Assembly: GCA_018897415.1 (NCBI GenBank)
Contig: JAHIKR010000070.1
Coordinates: 1 to 12,274, forward strand
DNA: 12,274 bases
Origin: Pseudomonadota bacterium
GTDB taxonomy: Bacteria; Desulfobacterota; Desulfobacteria; Desulfobacterales; ETH-SRB1
Direction: 5' to 3'
The notes beneath the pieces were generated by a model. That model was given only the letters and a program-made list of their open reading frames with translations, was not told where the DNA came from and did not search any database. Every line of letters starts with the position of its first letter. Position 1 is the first letter of the stretch. Positions 5,435 through 12,010 of the stretch are shown one piece after another. Made by a program: the position numbers and the translations under genes.

Positions 5435-7342
5435 TTGAAACAGATAATCCTGGGAACAGCCGGGCATATAGATCACGGCAAGACTGCTCTTATCAAGGCG
5501 GTTACGGGTATAGATACCGACCGCTTAAAGGAAGAAAAGCTCCGAGGAATAACTATTGAGCTGGGCTTTGCCTCTATTGATCTTCCCAGTGGGCAGCATC
5601 TTGGCATTGTTGACGTGCCTGGCCATGAAAAATTTGTAAAAAACATGGTCGCCGGGGCTACTGGTATTGATATCGTTGCCATGGTAATCGCGGCTGACGA
5701 AGGCGTAATGCCTCAGACAAAAGAGCATATGGAAATTTGTACCCTTCTGGGAATAAAACAAGGTCTTGTTGTTTTGACAAAGACTGACCTTGTTGATGAA
5801 GAGTGGCTGGAGCTTGTAACCGAAGACGTAAGGAAATTTACCCGTGGAACATTTCTTGAGGACAAACCGGTTCTGCCGGTATCATCTCTTACAGGCCAGG
5901 GGATTCCTGAATTTATAAAAGCTCTCGATGAATTGAGTGCAATGACTCCCAGCCGTCCTGTAAACAGTCTGTTTCGTCTTCCTATAGACAGAGTTTTCAG
6001 TATGAAGGGGTTTGGCACGGTTATTACAGGAACCATGGTTTCAGGATGTGTCAGGACTGGCGATACCGTTATGATATATCCTTCCGGTATTACATCAAAG
6101 GTCCGCGGGATTCAGGTACATAACCAGAGCGTCAGTATTGCGGAAGCCGGGATGCGTACAGCCATTAATTTCCAAGGTCTTGAAAAGGCTTCCGTGCAAA
6201 GAGGAGAAGTGCTATCAAGCCCGGGGGCTTTAAAGCCGAGTTATATGCTCGACGTGTCTCTTCACTTTCTTAAAAGCAATAAAAAACCAGTTAAAAACCG
6301 CACACTCATCAGATTCCATACAGGCACCAACGAAATTCTCGGCCATATTATACTGCTTGATAAAGATGAAATTACCCCAGGAGAAACTACTGTTGCCCAA
6401 ATTAGGCTTGATTCCCCAGTAGCCGTCGTAAGTGATGACAAATTCGTCATCCGAAGCTATTCTCCGGTACGCACAATTGGTGGAGGGCAAATATTAAACC
6501 CTCTTCCGCAAAAACATAAACGCTTCAAAAAAAATATTTTCGAGGGCTTGAAAGCCTTAGTAAACCAGCCGCCTGAGGAAATTATTGCCTACCATGTTGA
6601 TAATGCCGGTTATAAAGGAGTCTCATTCTCTGATCTCAAAATTATGACCAACATGCCTGAAAAACAGCTTGATAATGCCCTGCAAAAGCTAATGTCAATA
6701 AAGACCGTCATATGTGCTGACAGAGAAAACAGAATTTACATTCATAAAAACTGCTATGAAAATTTAAATAAAAAAATATCTTCATACCTTGACAATTATC
6801 ATCGGACAAATCCTCTAAAGGCTGGTATGCAAAAAGAAGAACTCAAGTCCAAGCTGCCTGCCGCAGGTTCAAAACTTTTCAATCTTATACTCGACATGAT
6901 GATGAATAACAGAGAAGTCATTTTTGAGGGAGACTCTGTCCGCCTTTTTTCACATACTGTTTCCCTTGGAAGCGATCAGGCTGAAGTAAAAGAAAAAATT
7001 TTGAGTACATATCTTAAAAGCGGGCTCTGCCCTCCATATTTCAAAGATCTGAGCAAATCACTTGATATTGATGCAAAAAGAGCCAAAGATGTGCTTATAC
7101 TTCTTGTAGAGGAAGGGCTAATAATCAAAACAAAAGAAGAGCTTTATTTCCATGCAGAGGTCGTTAATAATCTGAAAAAAAGACTGGTCGATTTTCTTTT
7201 AACTCATGGTGAGATGACGACTCCTCAGTTTAAGGAGATGACAGGTATAACACGTAAATACTTGATCCCATTAATCGAATATTTCGACTCAAAGAACATT
7301 ACAATCCGGATAGGTGATATTCGTAAACTCAGAAGCAGTTAG
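5435..7342 (+). CDS. selB: Selenocysteine-specific elongation factor SelB
   Basis: A 635-residue GTPase that delivers selenocysteinyl-tRNA to UGA codons marked by a SECIS hairpin. The N-terminal GTPase domain has all nucleotide-binding motifs: G1 GTAGHIDHGKT (7-17), G2 RGITIELGF (37-45), G3 DVPGHE (60-65), G4 TKTD (115-118) and an SSLTG G5 segment (150-154). EF-Tu-like beta-barrel domains II and III follow to about 345. Winged-helix repeats that bind SECIS RNA fill about 370-635. Length and order match bacterial SelB. The start is a TTG with AGGA at 5421-5424, 10 bases upstream. It gives the N-terminus MKQIILGTAGHIDHG expected for the family, and no in-frame ATG does. It lies downstream of the membrane protein and the inverted-repeat element. 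Other sel genes are not in the window. Confidence 0.95.
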   Translation: MKQIILGTAGHIDHGKTALIKAVTGIDTDRLKEEKLRGITIELGFASIDLPSGQHLGIVDVPGHEKFVKNMVAGATGIDIVAMVIAADEGVMPQTKEHMEICTLLGIKQGLVVLTKTDLVDEEWLELVTEDVRKFTRGTFLEDKPVLPVSSLTGQGIPEFIKALDELSAMTPSRPVNSLFRLPIDRVFSMKGFGTVITGTMVSGCVRTGDTVMIYPSGITSKVRGIQVHNQSVSIAEAGMRTAINFQGLEKASVQRGEVLSSPGALKPSYMLDVSLHFLKSNKKPVKNRTLIRFHTGTNEILGHIILLDKDEITPGETTVAQIRLDSPVAVVSDDKFVIRSYSPVRTIGGGQILNPLPQKHKRFKKNIFEGLKALVNQPPEEIIAYHVDNAGYKGVSFSDLKIMTNMPEKQLDNALQKLMSIKTVICADRENRIYIHKNCYENLNKKISSYLDNYHRTNPLKAGMQKEELKSKLPAAGSKLFNLILDMMMNNREVIFEGDSVRLFSHTVSLGSDQAEVKEKILSTYLKSGLCPPYFKDLSKSLDIDAKRAKDVLILLVEEGLIIKTKEELYFHAEVVNNLKKRLVDFLLTHGEMTTPQFKEMTGITRKYLIPLIEYFDSKNITIRIGDIRKLRSS

Positions 7343-7369
7343 AAAATTGAAGATTGAAAATTGCAGATT
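7342..7369. repeat. Heptamer tandem array GAARATT directly after selB
   Basis: Four 7-bp units run from the last base of the selB stop codon: GAAAATT, GAAGATT, GAAAATT again, then GCAGATT. It lacks a strong stem, so it is not a terminator by itself. Its period and its GAA start match the array pair at 7490-7600. Confidence 0.65.
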
Positions 7370-7384
7370 TGTGGAATCGCTCCT

Positions 7385-7419
7385 GCCCGCCATCGGCTTC
7401 GCCTTCAGGCGAGGCGGGC
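7385..7419. repeat. GC-rich hairpin in the selB-hemW convergent gap
   Basis: GCCCGCC (7385-7391) pairs with GGCGGGC (7413-7419). A competing inner stem, GCTTCGCC (7396-7403) with GGCGAGGC (7408-7415), has a TTCA loop and one G-U pair. The block is much richer in GC than its surroundings, which suggests an inserted repeat unit. It could help end selB transcription, but the T-tract that follows is poor (TCTGTCTTTT), so it is called a repeat and not a terminator. Confidence 0.6.
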
Positions 7420-7489
7420 GGGTCGCTCTGTCTTTTCGGGCATCTTTCATATCACCCCAAAGAACGCAGCCGTCAAGCTAAAAGGCTAT

Positions 7490-7524
7490 GAACGTCGAAC
7501 ATCCAACGTCGAATTTTGAATAAG
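7490..7524. repeat. Heptamer tandem array GAACRTC, left arm of an inverted pair
   Basis: Units of 7 bp on the plus strand: GAACGTC, GAACATC, CAACGTC, then decayed GAATTTT and GAATAAG. The mirror-image array on the minus strand is at 7566-7600. The first three units are well conserved and the last two keep only the GAA start. Confidence 0.7.
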
Positions 7525-7531
7525 GTATTCT

Positions 7532-7549
7532 GCCAATTTATAAACTGGC
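7532..7549. repeat. 18-bp near-perfect palindrome between the heptamer arms
   Basis: GCCAATTTATAAACTGGC is symmetric except for one base pair (A7536 against C7545), around a TTTATAAA core. It lies in the spacer between the two inverted heptamer arrays. It could be a protein-binding site or the tip of a cruciform formed by the whole repeat. Confidence 0.55.
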
Positions 7550-7565
7550 GGAGCAAAGCGACTTC

Positions 7566-7600
7566 ATCATTCGATGTTCAACGTTCAACGTTCGATGTTC
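7566..7600. repeat. Heptamer tandem array GAACRTY on the minus strand, right arm
   Basis: Five 7-bp units in exact register. On the plus strand GATGTTC occurs at 7573-7579 and 7594-7600 and flanks two copies of AACGTTC (7580-7593); a decayed ATCATTC precedes them at 7566-7572. Read on the minus strand, the first four units fit GAACRTY like the array at 7490-7524. The array ends 23 bp after the hemW stop codon in hemW's direction. Confidence 0.75.
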
Positions 7601-7618
7601 AAAAAAGCGCTTTACGCT
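7601..7618 (-). terminator. Weak candidate terminator after hemW
   Basis: On the minus strand AGCG (7618-7615) pairs with CGCT (7609-7606) across a 5-base loop, followed by five further T (7605-7601). The stem is only 4 bp, so it would be inefficient alone; the heptamer array lies just beyond. It starts 6 bp after the hemW stop codon. Confidence 0.3.
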
Positions 7619-7623
7619 GCCGT

Positions 7624-8784
7624 TCAATATTCTATTGTCATAAACATGGGAGCTATGCTGTCCAGAAAAAGCATTCCCTTTCGTGAAAGCGCGCAGCGGT
7701 TTTTGGGCTGAATCTGAAGAATATACCCATCTTCCTCAAGCTGCTTTATCTTCTCTGCAAATATTTGACTAAAGTTTATACCAAGGTTTTCATCAATAAC
7801 ATCAATGTCTATCCCGTCAGTCTTCCTCAGCCCAAGATAAACCATCTCCGTCATGCGCTGCTCTTTGCTTAAAATTTCTTTTTCTTCTATAGGCAGCCTG
7901 CCCTCTTTTATATTATTTATATATTTTTTTACGCTGCGGCAGTTCCAGTAGCGCTTGGGTTCTATAAATGAATGGGCGGATGGTCCAAACCCCAGGTATG
8001 GCGAGAATGACCAGTACTTAAAGTTATGTCTGGATCTTCTGGAAGCATTTTTTGCAAAGTTTGATATTTCATACTGAACATAACCATGAGTAGTTAAATA
8101 TTCCATTGTTGTTTCAAAAAGCTCGGCCAACAGAGAGCCGGCCACAGGTTTAAACTTGCCTTGCCGGCGCTCTCTGTCCAATGGAGTGCCTTTCTCATAT
8201 GTAAGCATGTAGCAGGAGAGGTGCTCTGGCTCAAATTCAACGGCCATCTGAAGGTCGGAAAGCCACATTTCTTTTGTCTGCCCCGGGATGCCGTAAATAA
8301 GATCAATTCCAATATTATCAAAGCCTGCTTTTCGTGCCCCTCTTATTGTTAGATCTGCATCATTACTTGAATGAATTCTGCCCAGAAAATTAAGAACTTC
8401 ATCATTAAAAGACTGTGCCCCTATGTTTATACGGTTAATACCGATATTCCGGTATTCCGTAAGCTGTTCAGACGTAACTGTGCCCGGATTAACTTCTATG
8501 GTTATTTCAGTGTCAGTAGATATATTAAACAATCCGTATGCGTTTTCAATTATCCTGCCAATATTTTCCGGTCTTAAAACCGAAGGTGTACCCCCTCCGA
8601 AATACAGGGTGTCAAAAAGGAAGGGATGGCCTGAGACCATGTGCATTTCCTGGATTAAGGCCTTGATGAATGGCTGTTTAAGTGATTGGTCTGTTATGGA
8701 GTAAAAATCGCAGTAAGAGCATTTCTTAACGCAAAAAGGGATATGTATATATATGCCGGCATGTTTAGTATTATTTGCCTGCAT
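7624..8784 (-). CDS. hemW: Radical SAM protein HemW (heme chaperone, CPO-III-like)
   Basis: A 386-residue radical SAM protein of the HemN/HemW family. The N-terminal IYIHIPFC segment leads into C-x3-C-x2-C at Cys18, Cys22 and Cys25, which would bind the 4Fe-4S cluster and SAM. GGGTPS at 63-68 is the SAM-binding glycine motif. YEISNFA (238-244), RHN-x-x-YW (252-258) and YLGFGPSAHSF (263-273) are typical of HemW. Such proteins bind and hand on heme; they are often mis-annotated as oxygen-independent coproporphyrinogen oxidase, which has extra motifs not seen here. The ATG at 8784 overlaps the last 14 bases of korC, with GGGG at 8792-8795 as a partial ribosome binding site, so translation is probably coupled. 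It is the last gene of the kor operon. There is no obvious functional reason for the pairing beyond heme or Fe-S metabolism. Confidence 0.92.
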   Translation of the reverse strand: MQANNTKHAGIYIHIPFCVKKCSYCDFYSITDQSLKQPFIKALIQEMHMVSGHPFLFDTLYFGGGTPSVLRPENIGRIIENAYGLFNISTDTEITIEVNPGTVTSEQLTEYRNIGINRINIGAQSFNDEVLNFLGRIHSSNDADLTIRGARKAGFDNIGIDLIYGIPGQTKEMWLSDLQMAVEFEPEHLSCYMLTYEKGTPLDRERRQGKFKPVAGSLLAELFETTMEYLTTHGYVQYEISNFAKNASRRSRHNFKYWSFSPYLGFGPSAHSFIEPKRYWNCRSVKKYINNIKEGRLPIEEKEILSKEQRMTEMVYLGLRKTDGIDIDVIDENLGINFSQIFAEKIKQLEEDGYILQIQPKNRCALSRKGMLFLDSIAPMFMTIEY

Positions 8785-9319
8785 ATTTTTTCCCCATCTT
8801 TATCCCAAGATCAAGGGCTTTTTCGTTTATCTCAAGAAAATCTGAAGGGATACGAGTTTTTAACGCCTTTTTAATTGACTTGGATTTAACTAAATCCGTC
8901 AAACCTATTAAAGCGCCCAACATACATATGTTAAACACGATTGGCTCGCCTATCTTCTCCATTACAGTCTGATACATAGGTAGTTCTCTCTGCTGTGCAT
9001 CAACCTTCATGTGTGTCTTAACATAACGTGTCTCTGTAATAAGGAGACCTCCGGGTCGTATTATGGGATTAAATTTATTGTAAGCTTCCTGGGTGAGGCA
9101 GACAAGAATATTGGGCTGATTCACTTTAGGAAAATATATTGCTGAATCAGAAATTATTACATCTGAACGGGTCGCTCCTCCTCTTGCCTCTGCTCCATAA
9201 GACTGGGTCTGAACAGCAATCAGGTTTTCATAAAGCACGGCTGCCTCGGCAAGTATCACAGCAGCAGTTATAATGCCCTGCCCTCCTGAGCCTGAGAATA
9301 CCAGCCTGTGTCTTTCCAT
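8771..9319 (-). CDS. korC: 2-oxoacid:ferredoxin oxidoreductase, gamma subunit (KorC)
   Basis: A 182-residue gamma subunit of a multi-chain 2-oxoacid:ferredoxin oxidoreductase, a cytoplasmic enzyme converting a 2-oxoacid plus CoA to acyl-CoA, CO2 and reduced ferredoxin, reversibly. GSGGQGI at 10-16 and QSYGAEARGGAT at 39-50 are the family hallmarks. Length is as expected for a separate gamma chain. The start has a clear AAAGGA 8 bases upstream, within the end of korB, and the gap to the korB stop is 2 bases. The order A-B-C with a small ferredoxin favours 2-oxoglutarate as substrate, but other 2-oxoacids cannot be excluded from sequence. Confidence 0.92.
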   Translation of the reverse strand: MERHRLVFSGSGGQGIITAAVILAEAAVLYENLIAVQTQSYGAEARGGATRSDVIISDSAIYFPKVNQPNILVCLTQEAYNKFNPIIRPGGLLITETRYVKTHMKVDAQQRELPMYQTVMEKIGEPIVFNICMLGALIGLTDLVKSKSIKKALKTRIPSDFLEINEKALDLGIKMGKKYAGK

Positions 9320-9321
9320 AT

Positions 9322-10125
9322 TTAATTTCCTTTCTTAGCCCTTTCGATTATTTTATCGTACTCGTCACAGTACTCGGGCATTTTTTTCTGGACAAAAATT
9401 CCTCTTTCAACCAGATCAGGATTTTTTTGTTTGGCTTTTGAACCAACGGGCGTGGTATTTTCTTTGAAATGCTCCAGCATATCAATTGCGGTCCCCAACC
9501 TGTTTTGTCTTCCGAAATAAGTAGGACACTGGGACATAATTTCCACCACTGAAAAACCCTTGTGAACTATTGCCTGCCCAAGTATATCAGCCATTTGTTT
9601 AACATGATATGTAGTTGTTCTGCCTACAAAAGAAGCTCCGGCAGCTACAGACAATTCAACAACGTCAAAATCATGGTCTATATTTGAATATGGTGATGTT
9701 GTACTCATCGTCCCATAACCGGATAAAGGAGAATACTGCCCTCCTGTCATGCCGTAGATACGGTTGTTAATGACAATTGCAGTCATATCCATATTACGAC
9801 GAGCAGCATGTATGAAATGATTTCCGCCAATAGCCAGAGCATCGCCATCCCCCATAGGAACTATGAGCTTCAGTTCAGGGCGGCTCATTTTTATTCCAGT
9901 CGCAAAAGTCAGGGCACGACCGTGAATGGTATGGAGGGTGTGAAAATCAACATATCCTGAAATACGGGCTGAACATCCAATACCTGATACCATGACGATT
10001 TCGTTTTTATCTAATCCGATTTTTTCTATGGCTCTGAGAAGACCGTTAAGCACCATTCCATGACCACACCCGGAACACCAGATATGGGGAAAAAATCTTT
10101 CTCTTATGTAATCCTTCACTGCCAT
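9322..10125 (-). CDS. korB: 2-oxoacid:ferredoxin oxidoreductase, beta subunit (KorB), thiamine diphosphate-binding
   Basis: A 267-residue subunit carrying thiamine diphosphate and part of the active site. The N-terminal WCSGCGHG (17-24) and GIGCSARISGY (48-58) include cysteines of the type that bind the subunit's Fe-S cluster. HGRALTFATGIK is at 69-80. GDGDALAIGGNH at 92-103, with NNRIYGMTGGQ at 120-130, forms the Mg-thiamine diphosphate site. The length suits KorB, which is shorter than pyruvate oxidoreductase beta chains. It starts 2 bases after the korA stop. The ribosome binding site is modest (AAGGG about 9 bases upstream), which suggests translational coupling to korA. Subunits A, B and C form the catalytic core and KorD carries electrons. 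Confidence 0.94.
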   Translation of the reverse strand: MAVKDYIRERFFPHIWCSGCGHGMVLNGLLRAIEKIGLDKNEIVMVSGIGCSARISGYVDFHTLHTIHGRALTFATGIKMSRPELKLIVPMGDGDALAIGGNHFIHAARRNMDMTAIVINNRIYGMTGGQYSPLSGYGTMSTTSPYSNIDHDFDVVELSVAAGASFVGRTTTYHVKQMADILGQAIVHKGFSVVEIMSQCPTYFGRQNRLGTAIDMLEHFKENTTPVGSKAKQKNPDLVERGIFVQKKMPEYCDEYDKIIERAKKGN

Positions 10126-10127
10126 AA

Positions 10128-11276
10128 TTACACACCCTTTCCCTCGATAAGCCGCAGTATATTTCTAATATCTGTAGGAGTTATAAAAACACCATCTATG
10201 CGGTTGGCCAGAAATACCCTCTCCGGCCTGTCAACAGAGACTTTCACCGACTGAAGAATCTGCCCCATATTCATTTCTACAACAACTACATACTTGGCAT
10301 CAGCACATTTCTCCTGAACAAGATAATAAGGAAAGGGCCACAGAGTCTGAAGCTCCAGCAGGCCAAGCTTTTCACCCCTGCTTCTCCGGTTTTCCACCAC
10401 ATGAAGTGCGGAACGGGCAGCAGAACCGTAAGAAACAAGTATTGTTCTGGCATCTTCCAGATAGTATTCTTTATACCTTGCTATTTTATGGACATTATTC
10501 TGTATTTTATCAACTAAATGCCGTATAAGCCCGTAAACAATTTTAGGATTATCTGACGGAAATCCCCACATATCGTGAGCCAGGCCCGTGACATTGTAAC
10601 GATGTGCTCCACCGAAATCAGATATTGGAAGGCGCCCGTCTTCTCTGGGAAGATAGGGATGAAAGTCTACCCCCTTTTTTACAGATGTCCTAAGCCTTTC
10701 CATCAAAGGAATCTCTCCTTTTTCCGGAATAAAAATTCTTTCACGCATATGGCCTACCACTTCATCAAACAGAAGTATTACCGGCGTCCTGTATGTTTCG
10801 GCCAGATTAAAAGCATCCACAGTTATTGCAAAAACATCCTGATGATTTGATGCAGTCAGAACAATTATTGCATGATCTCCGTGAGTTCCCCACCTGGCCT
10901 GCATAACATCACCCTGACTCACATGTGTTGGAATGCCTGTAGAAGGGCCCCCGCGCTGAACATTTACAATTACACAGGGAATTTCAGTCATAATAGCATA
11001 TCCCAAAGCTTCCTGCATAAGAGAAAATCCAGGGCCACTCGTAGCTGTCATGACCTTATGACCTGTAAGTGATGCGCCGATAATTGCACACAAGGACGCT
11101 ATTTCATCTTCCATCTGAAGGAACTTGCCTCCGATCCTGGGAAGTCTTTTGGCCATATGCTCTGTAATCTCGGTGGAAGGGGTTATGGGATAGCCTGCAT
11201 AAAAATCAAGACCCGCATAAAGTGCGGCCTCCACACACACCTCGTTTCCCTGAATAAATTTTAAATTCTCATTCAT
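10128..11276 (-). CDS. korA: 2-oxoacid:ferredoxin oxidoreductase, alpha subunit (KorA)
   Basis: A 382-residue alpha subunit that binds the 2-oxoacid and the pyrimidine end of thiamine diphosphate. YPITPSTEI (29-37), QMEDEIAS (54-61), TSGPGFSLMQEA (79-90) and RGGPSTGIPT (108-117) are the conserved pyrimidine-binding and substrate-site segments. It lacks the fused N-terminal gamma domain of some homologues, in line with the separate korC. The C-terminal third has the usual transketolase-C-like fold. The start has AAGG about 10 bases upstream overlapping the stop of the 75-aa ORF, so the two may be coupled. In autotrophic or acetate-using anaerobes such an enzyme works in the reductive or oxidative TCA cycle. 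Substrate preference is inferred from gene order and subunit sizes. Confidence 0.94.
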   Translation of the reverse strand: MNENLKFIQGNEVCVEAALYAGLDFYAGYPITPSTEITEHMAKRLPRIGGKFLQMEDEIASLCAIIGASLTGHKVMTATSGPGFSLMQEALGYAIMTEIPCVIVNVQRGGPSTGIPTHVSQGDVMQARWGTHGDHAIIVLTASNHQDVFAITVDAFNLAETYRTPVILLFDEVVGHMRERIFIPEKGEIPLMERLRTSVKKGVDFHPYLPREDGRLPISDFGGAHRYNVTGLAHDMWGFPSDNPKIVYGLIRHLVDKIQNNVHKIARYKEYYLEDARTILVSYGSAARSALHVVENRRSRGEKLGLLELQTLWPFPYYLVQEKCADAKYVVVVEMNMGQILQSVKVSVDRPERVFLANRIDGVFITPTDIRNILRLIEGKGV

Positions 11277-11287
11277 AATAATAAACC

Positions 11288-11515
11288 TTAGTTACTCGCT
11301 CTGTAATATTTTAGCATTATGTAACAAACTATCTGCAAGGGAGCTTCAGGTGTGATCAAATTTAAAGCAGGAAACTGTTTGAACGCATCAGATATCATTA
11401 AGAAAGAACCTAACAGGATAATGTATTTCTCAATAATATTTCGCTGAACTGCAACCATCTCTTTAAATTCGCGGCGAGTTCTTTCTTTATGATATGTTAT
11501 GCGAGAGTTTTTCAT
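11288..11515 (-). CDS. 75-aa ORF between korD and korA, unknown
   Basis: A possible small gene with a basic N-terminus (MKNSRITYHKERTRREFKEM) followed by two moderately hydrophobic stretches at about 30-45 and 52-70. No family is recognised. In its favour, it sits in the operon on the same strand, its stop is 11 bases before korA, and the korA ribosome binding site overlaps that stop. Against it, no Shine-Dalgarno precedes the ATG, and the promoter at 11528-11555 would start RNA only about 6 bases upstream, so it would need near-leaderless translation. It could instead be a leader region or a decayed gene. Coding status is undecided. Confidence 0.4.
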   Translation of the reverse strand: MKNSRITYHKERTRREFKEMVAVQRNIIEKYIILLGSFLMISDAFKQFPALNLITPEAPLQIVCYIMLKYYRASN

Positions 11516-11527
11516 GTTTTTAATTTG

Positions 11528-11555
11528 ATTATACCTGAAGCGGATTTGTTTTCAA
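11528..11555 (-). promoter_or_regulatory. Strong sigma-70-type promoter inside the kor operon
   Basis: On the minus strand TTGAAA (11555-11550) and TATAAT (11533-11528) are separated by 16 bp, a near-consensus promoter. Transcription would start near 11521 and run into the 75-aa ORF, korA, korB, korC and hemW without korD. This would let the catalytic subunits be made apart from the ferredoxin. Confidence 0.6.
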
Positions 11556-11559
11556 AAAA

Positions 11560-11784
11560 CTACAGTATTACCTCGCTCTCTCGATAAGTAATTACTTCAA
11601 TAGCAAGATCAGGACACCTGAATTCACATAGTTTACAGCAAATACAATCCTCAGGCCGCTTTGCAAAAGCCTTATCTCCATCATCAAGTTCAAGCACCTT
11701 GTTGGGACAAAAATACACACATATACTGCAGCCCTTGCACCAGTCCCTGTTTATGACATGTTCTTTTAACTTTGGTTCTTTCAT
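11560..11784 (-). CDS. korD: Ferredoxin subunit KorD (two 4Fe-4S clusters)
   Basis: A 74-residue ferredoxin-like subunit. Two C-x2-C-x2-C-x3-CP motifs are complete: Cys16, 19, 22 and 26, then Cys47, 50, 53 and 57, with an extra Cys49. Each cluster normally takes three cysteines from one motif and the fourth from the other. The protein would pass electrons from the KorABC active site to free ferredoxin. GAGGA lies 8 bases before the ATG. It is the first gene of the kor group, with a 44-bp gap to the 75-aa ORF that contains a second promoter. The order ferredoxin, alpha, beta, gamma matches known four-subunit 2-oxoglutarate oxidoreductases. Confidence 0.92.
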   Translation of the reverse strand: MKEPKLKEHVINRDWCKGCSICVYFCPNKVLELDDGDKAFAKRPEDCICCKLCEFRCPDLAIEVITYRESEVIL

Positions 11785-11805
11785 TCAAAGTTCCTCTCAA
11801 TTAAT

Positions 11806-11931
11806 GATGGCTTCGTAAAAAGTCCAACTTCCGCGTTGCGCTGCATCCTTCGTCATTGCGACGTAGCAATAAGTACGTCTCTCTCCTCAGGATTTGCGCG
11901 CCTTGAATTTGGAGCTTTTTACTTTGCCATC
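11806..11931. mobile_element. Non-coding element with terminal inverted repeats (MITE-like), family 2
   Basis: The left end reads GATGGCTTCGTAAAAAG and the right end, reverse-complemented, reads GATGGCAAAGTAAAAAG; both then reach CCAA within a few bases. Inside, GACGTA (11860-11865) pairs with TACGTC (11874-11879) and ATTGC (11855-11859) with GCAAT (11866-11870), so the 126 bp fold as nested stems. AAT flanks both ends directly (11803-11805 and 11932-11934), a possible 3-bp target duplication, though this short a match could be chance. No transposase is encoded. The element lies in the korD leader, between the candidate promoter and the gene. Its ends and interior are unrelated to the 5273-5416 element. 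Confidence 0.65.
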
Positions 11932-11955
11932 AATATTTCGGCTTTTTACAAGACC

Positions 11956-11985
11956 ATTGTTATTGATTTTACTAAAAAATGTCAA
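11956..11985 (-). promoter_or_regulatory. Candidate promoter upstream of korD, on the far side of the inverted-repeat element
   Basis: On the minus strand a perfect TTGACA (11985-11980) is followed after 18 bp by AACAAT (11961-11956), a 4-of-6 match to the -10 consensus. It starts directly after the terminator of the right-edge gene. If used, the korD messenger would carry the whole 126-bp element in its leader. Confidence 0.4.
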
Positions 11986-11986
11986 G

Positions 11987-12010
11987 AAAAAGGGAGGTTA
12001 AACAAACCTC
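11987..12010 (-). terminator. Intrinsic terminator overlapping the stop codon of the right-edge gene
   Basis: On the minus strand GAGGTT (12010-12005) pairs with AACCTC (11999-11994) across a 5-base loop. CC and five T (11991-11987) follow. The stem includes the last codons and the TAA stop of the right-edge gene. Confidence 0.6.

Noticed and set aside
9322..11276. Pyruvate or branched-chain 2-oxoacid oxidoreductase instead of the 2-oxoglutarate enzyme
   Set aside because: Not excluded, but the ferredoxin-alpha-beta-gamma order and subunit sizes fit KorDABC better; only biochemistry or a resolved tree could settle it.
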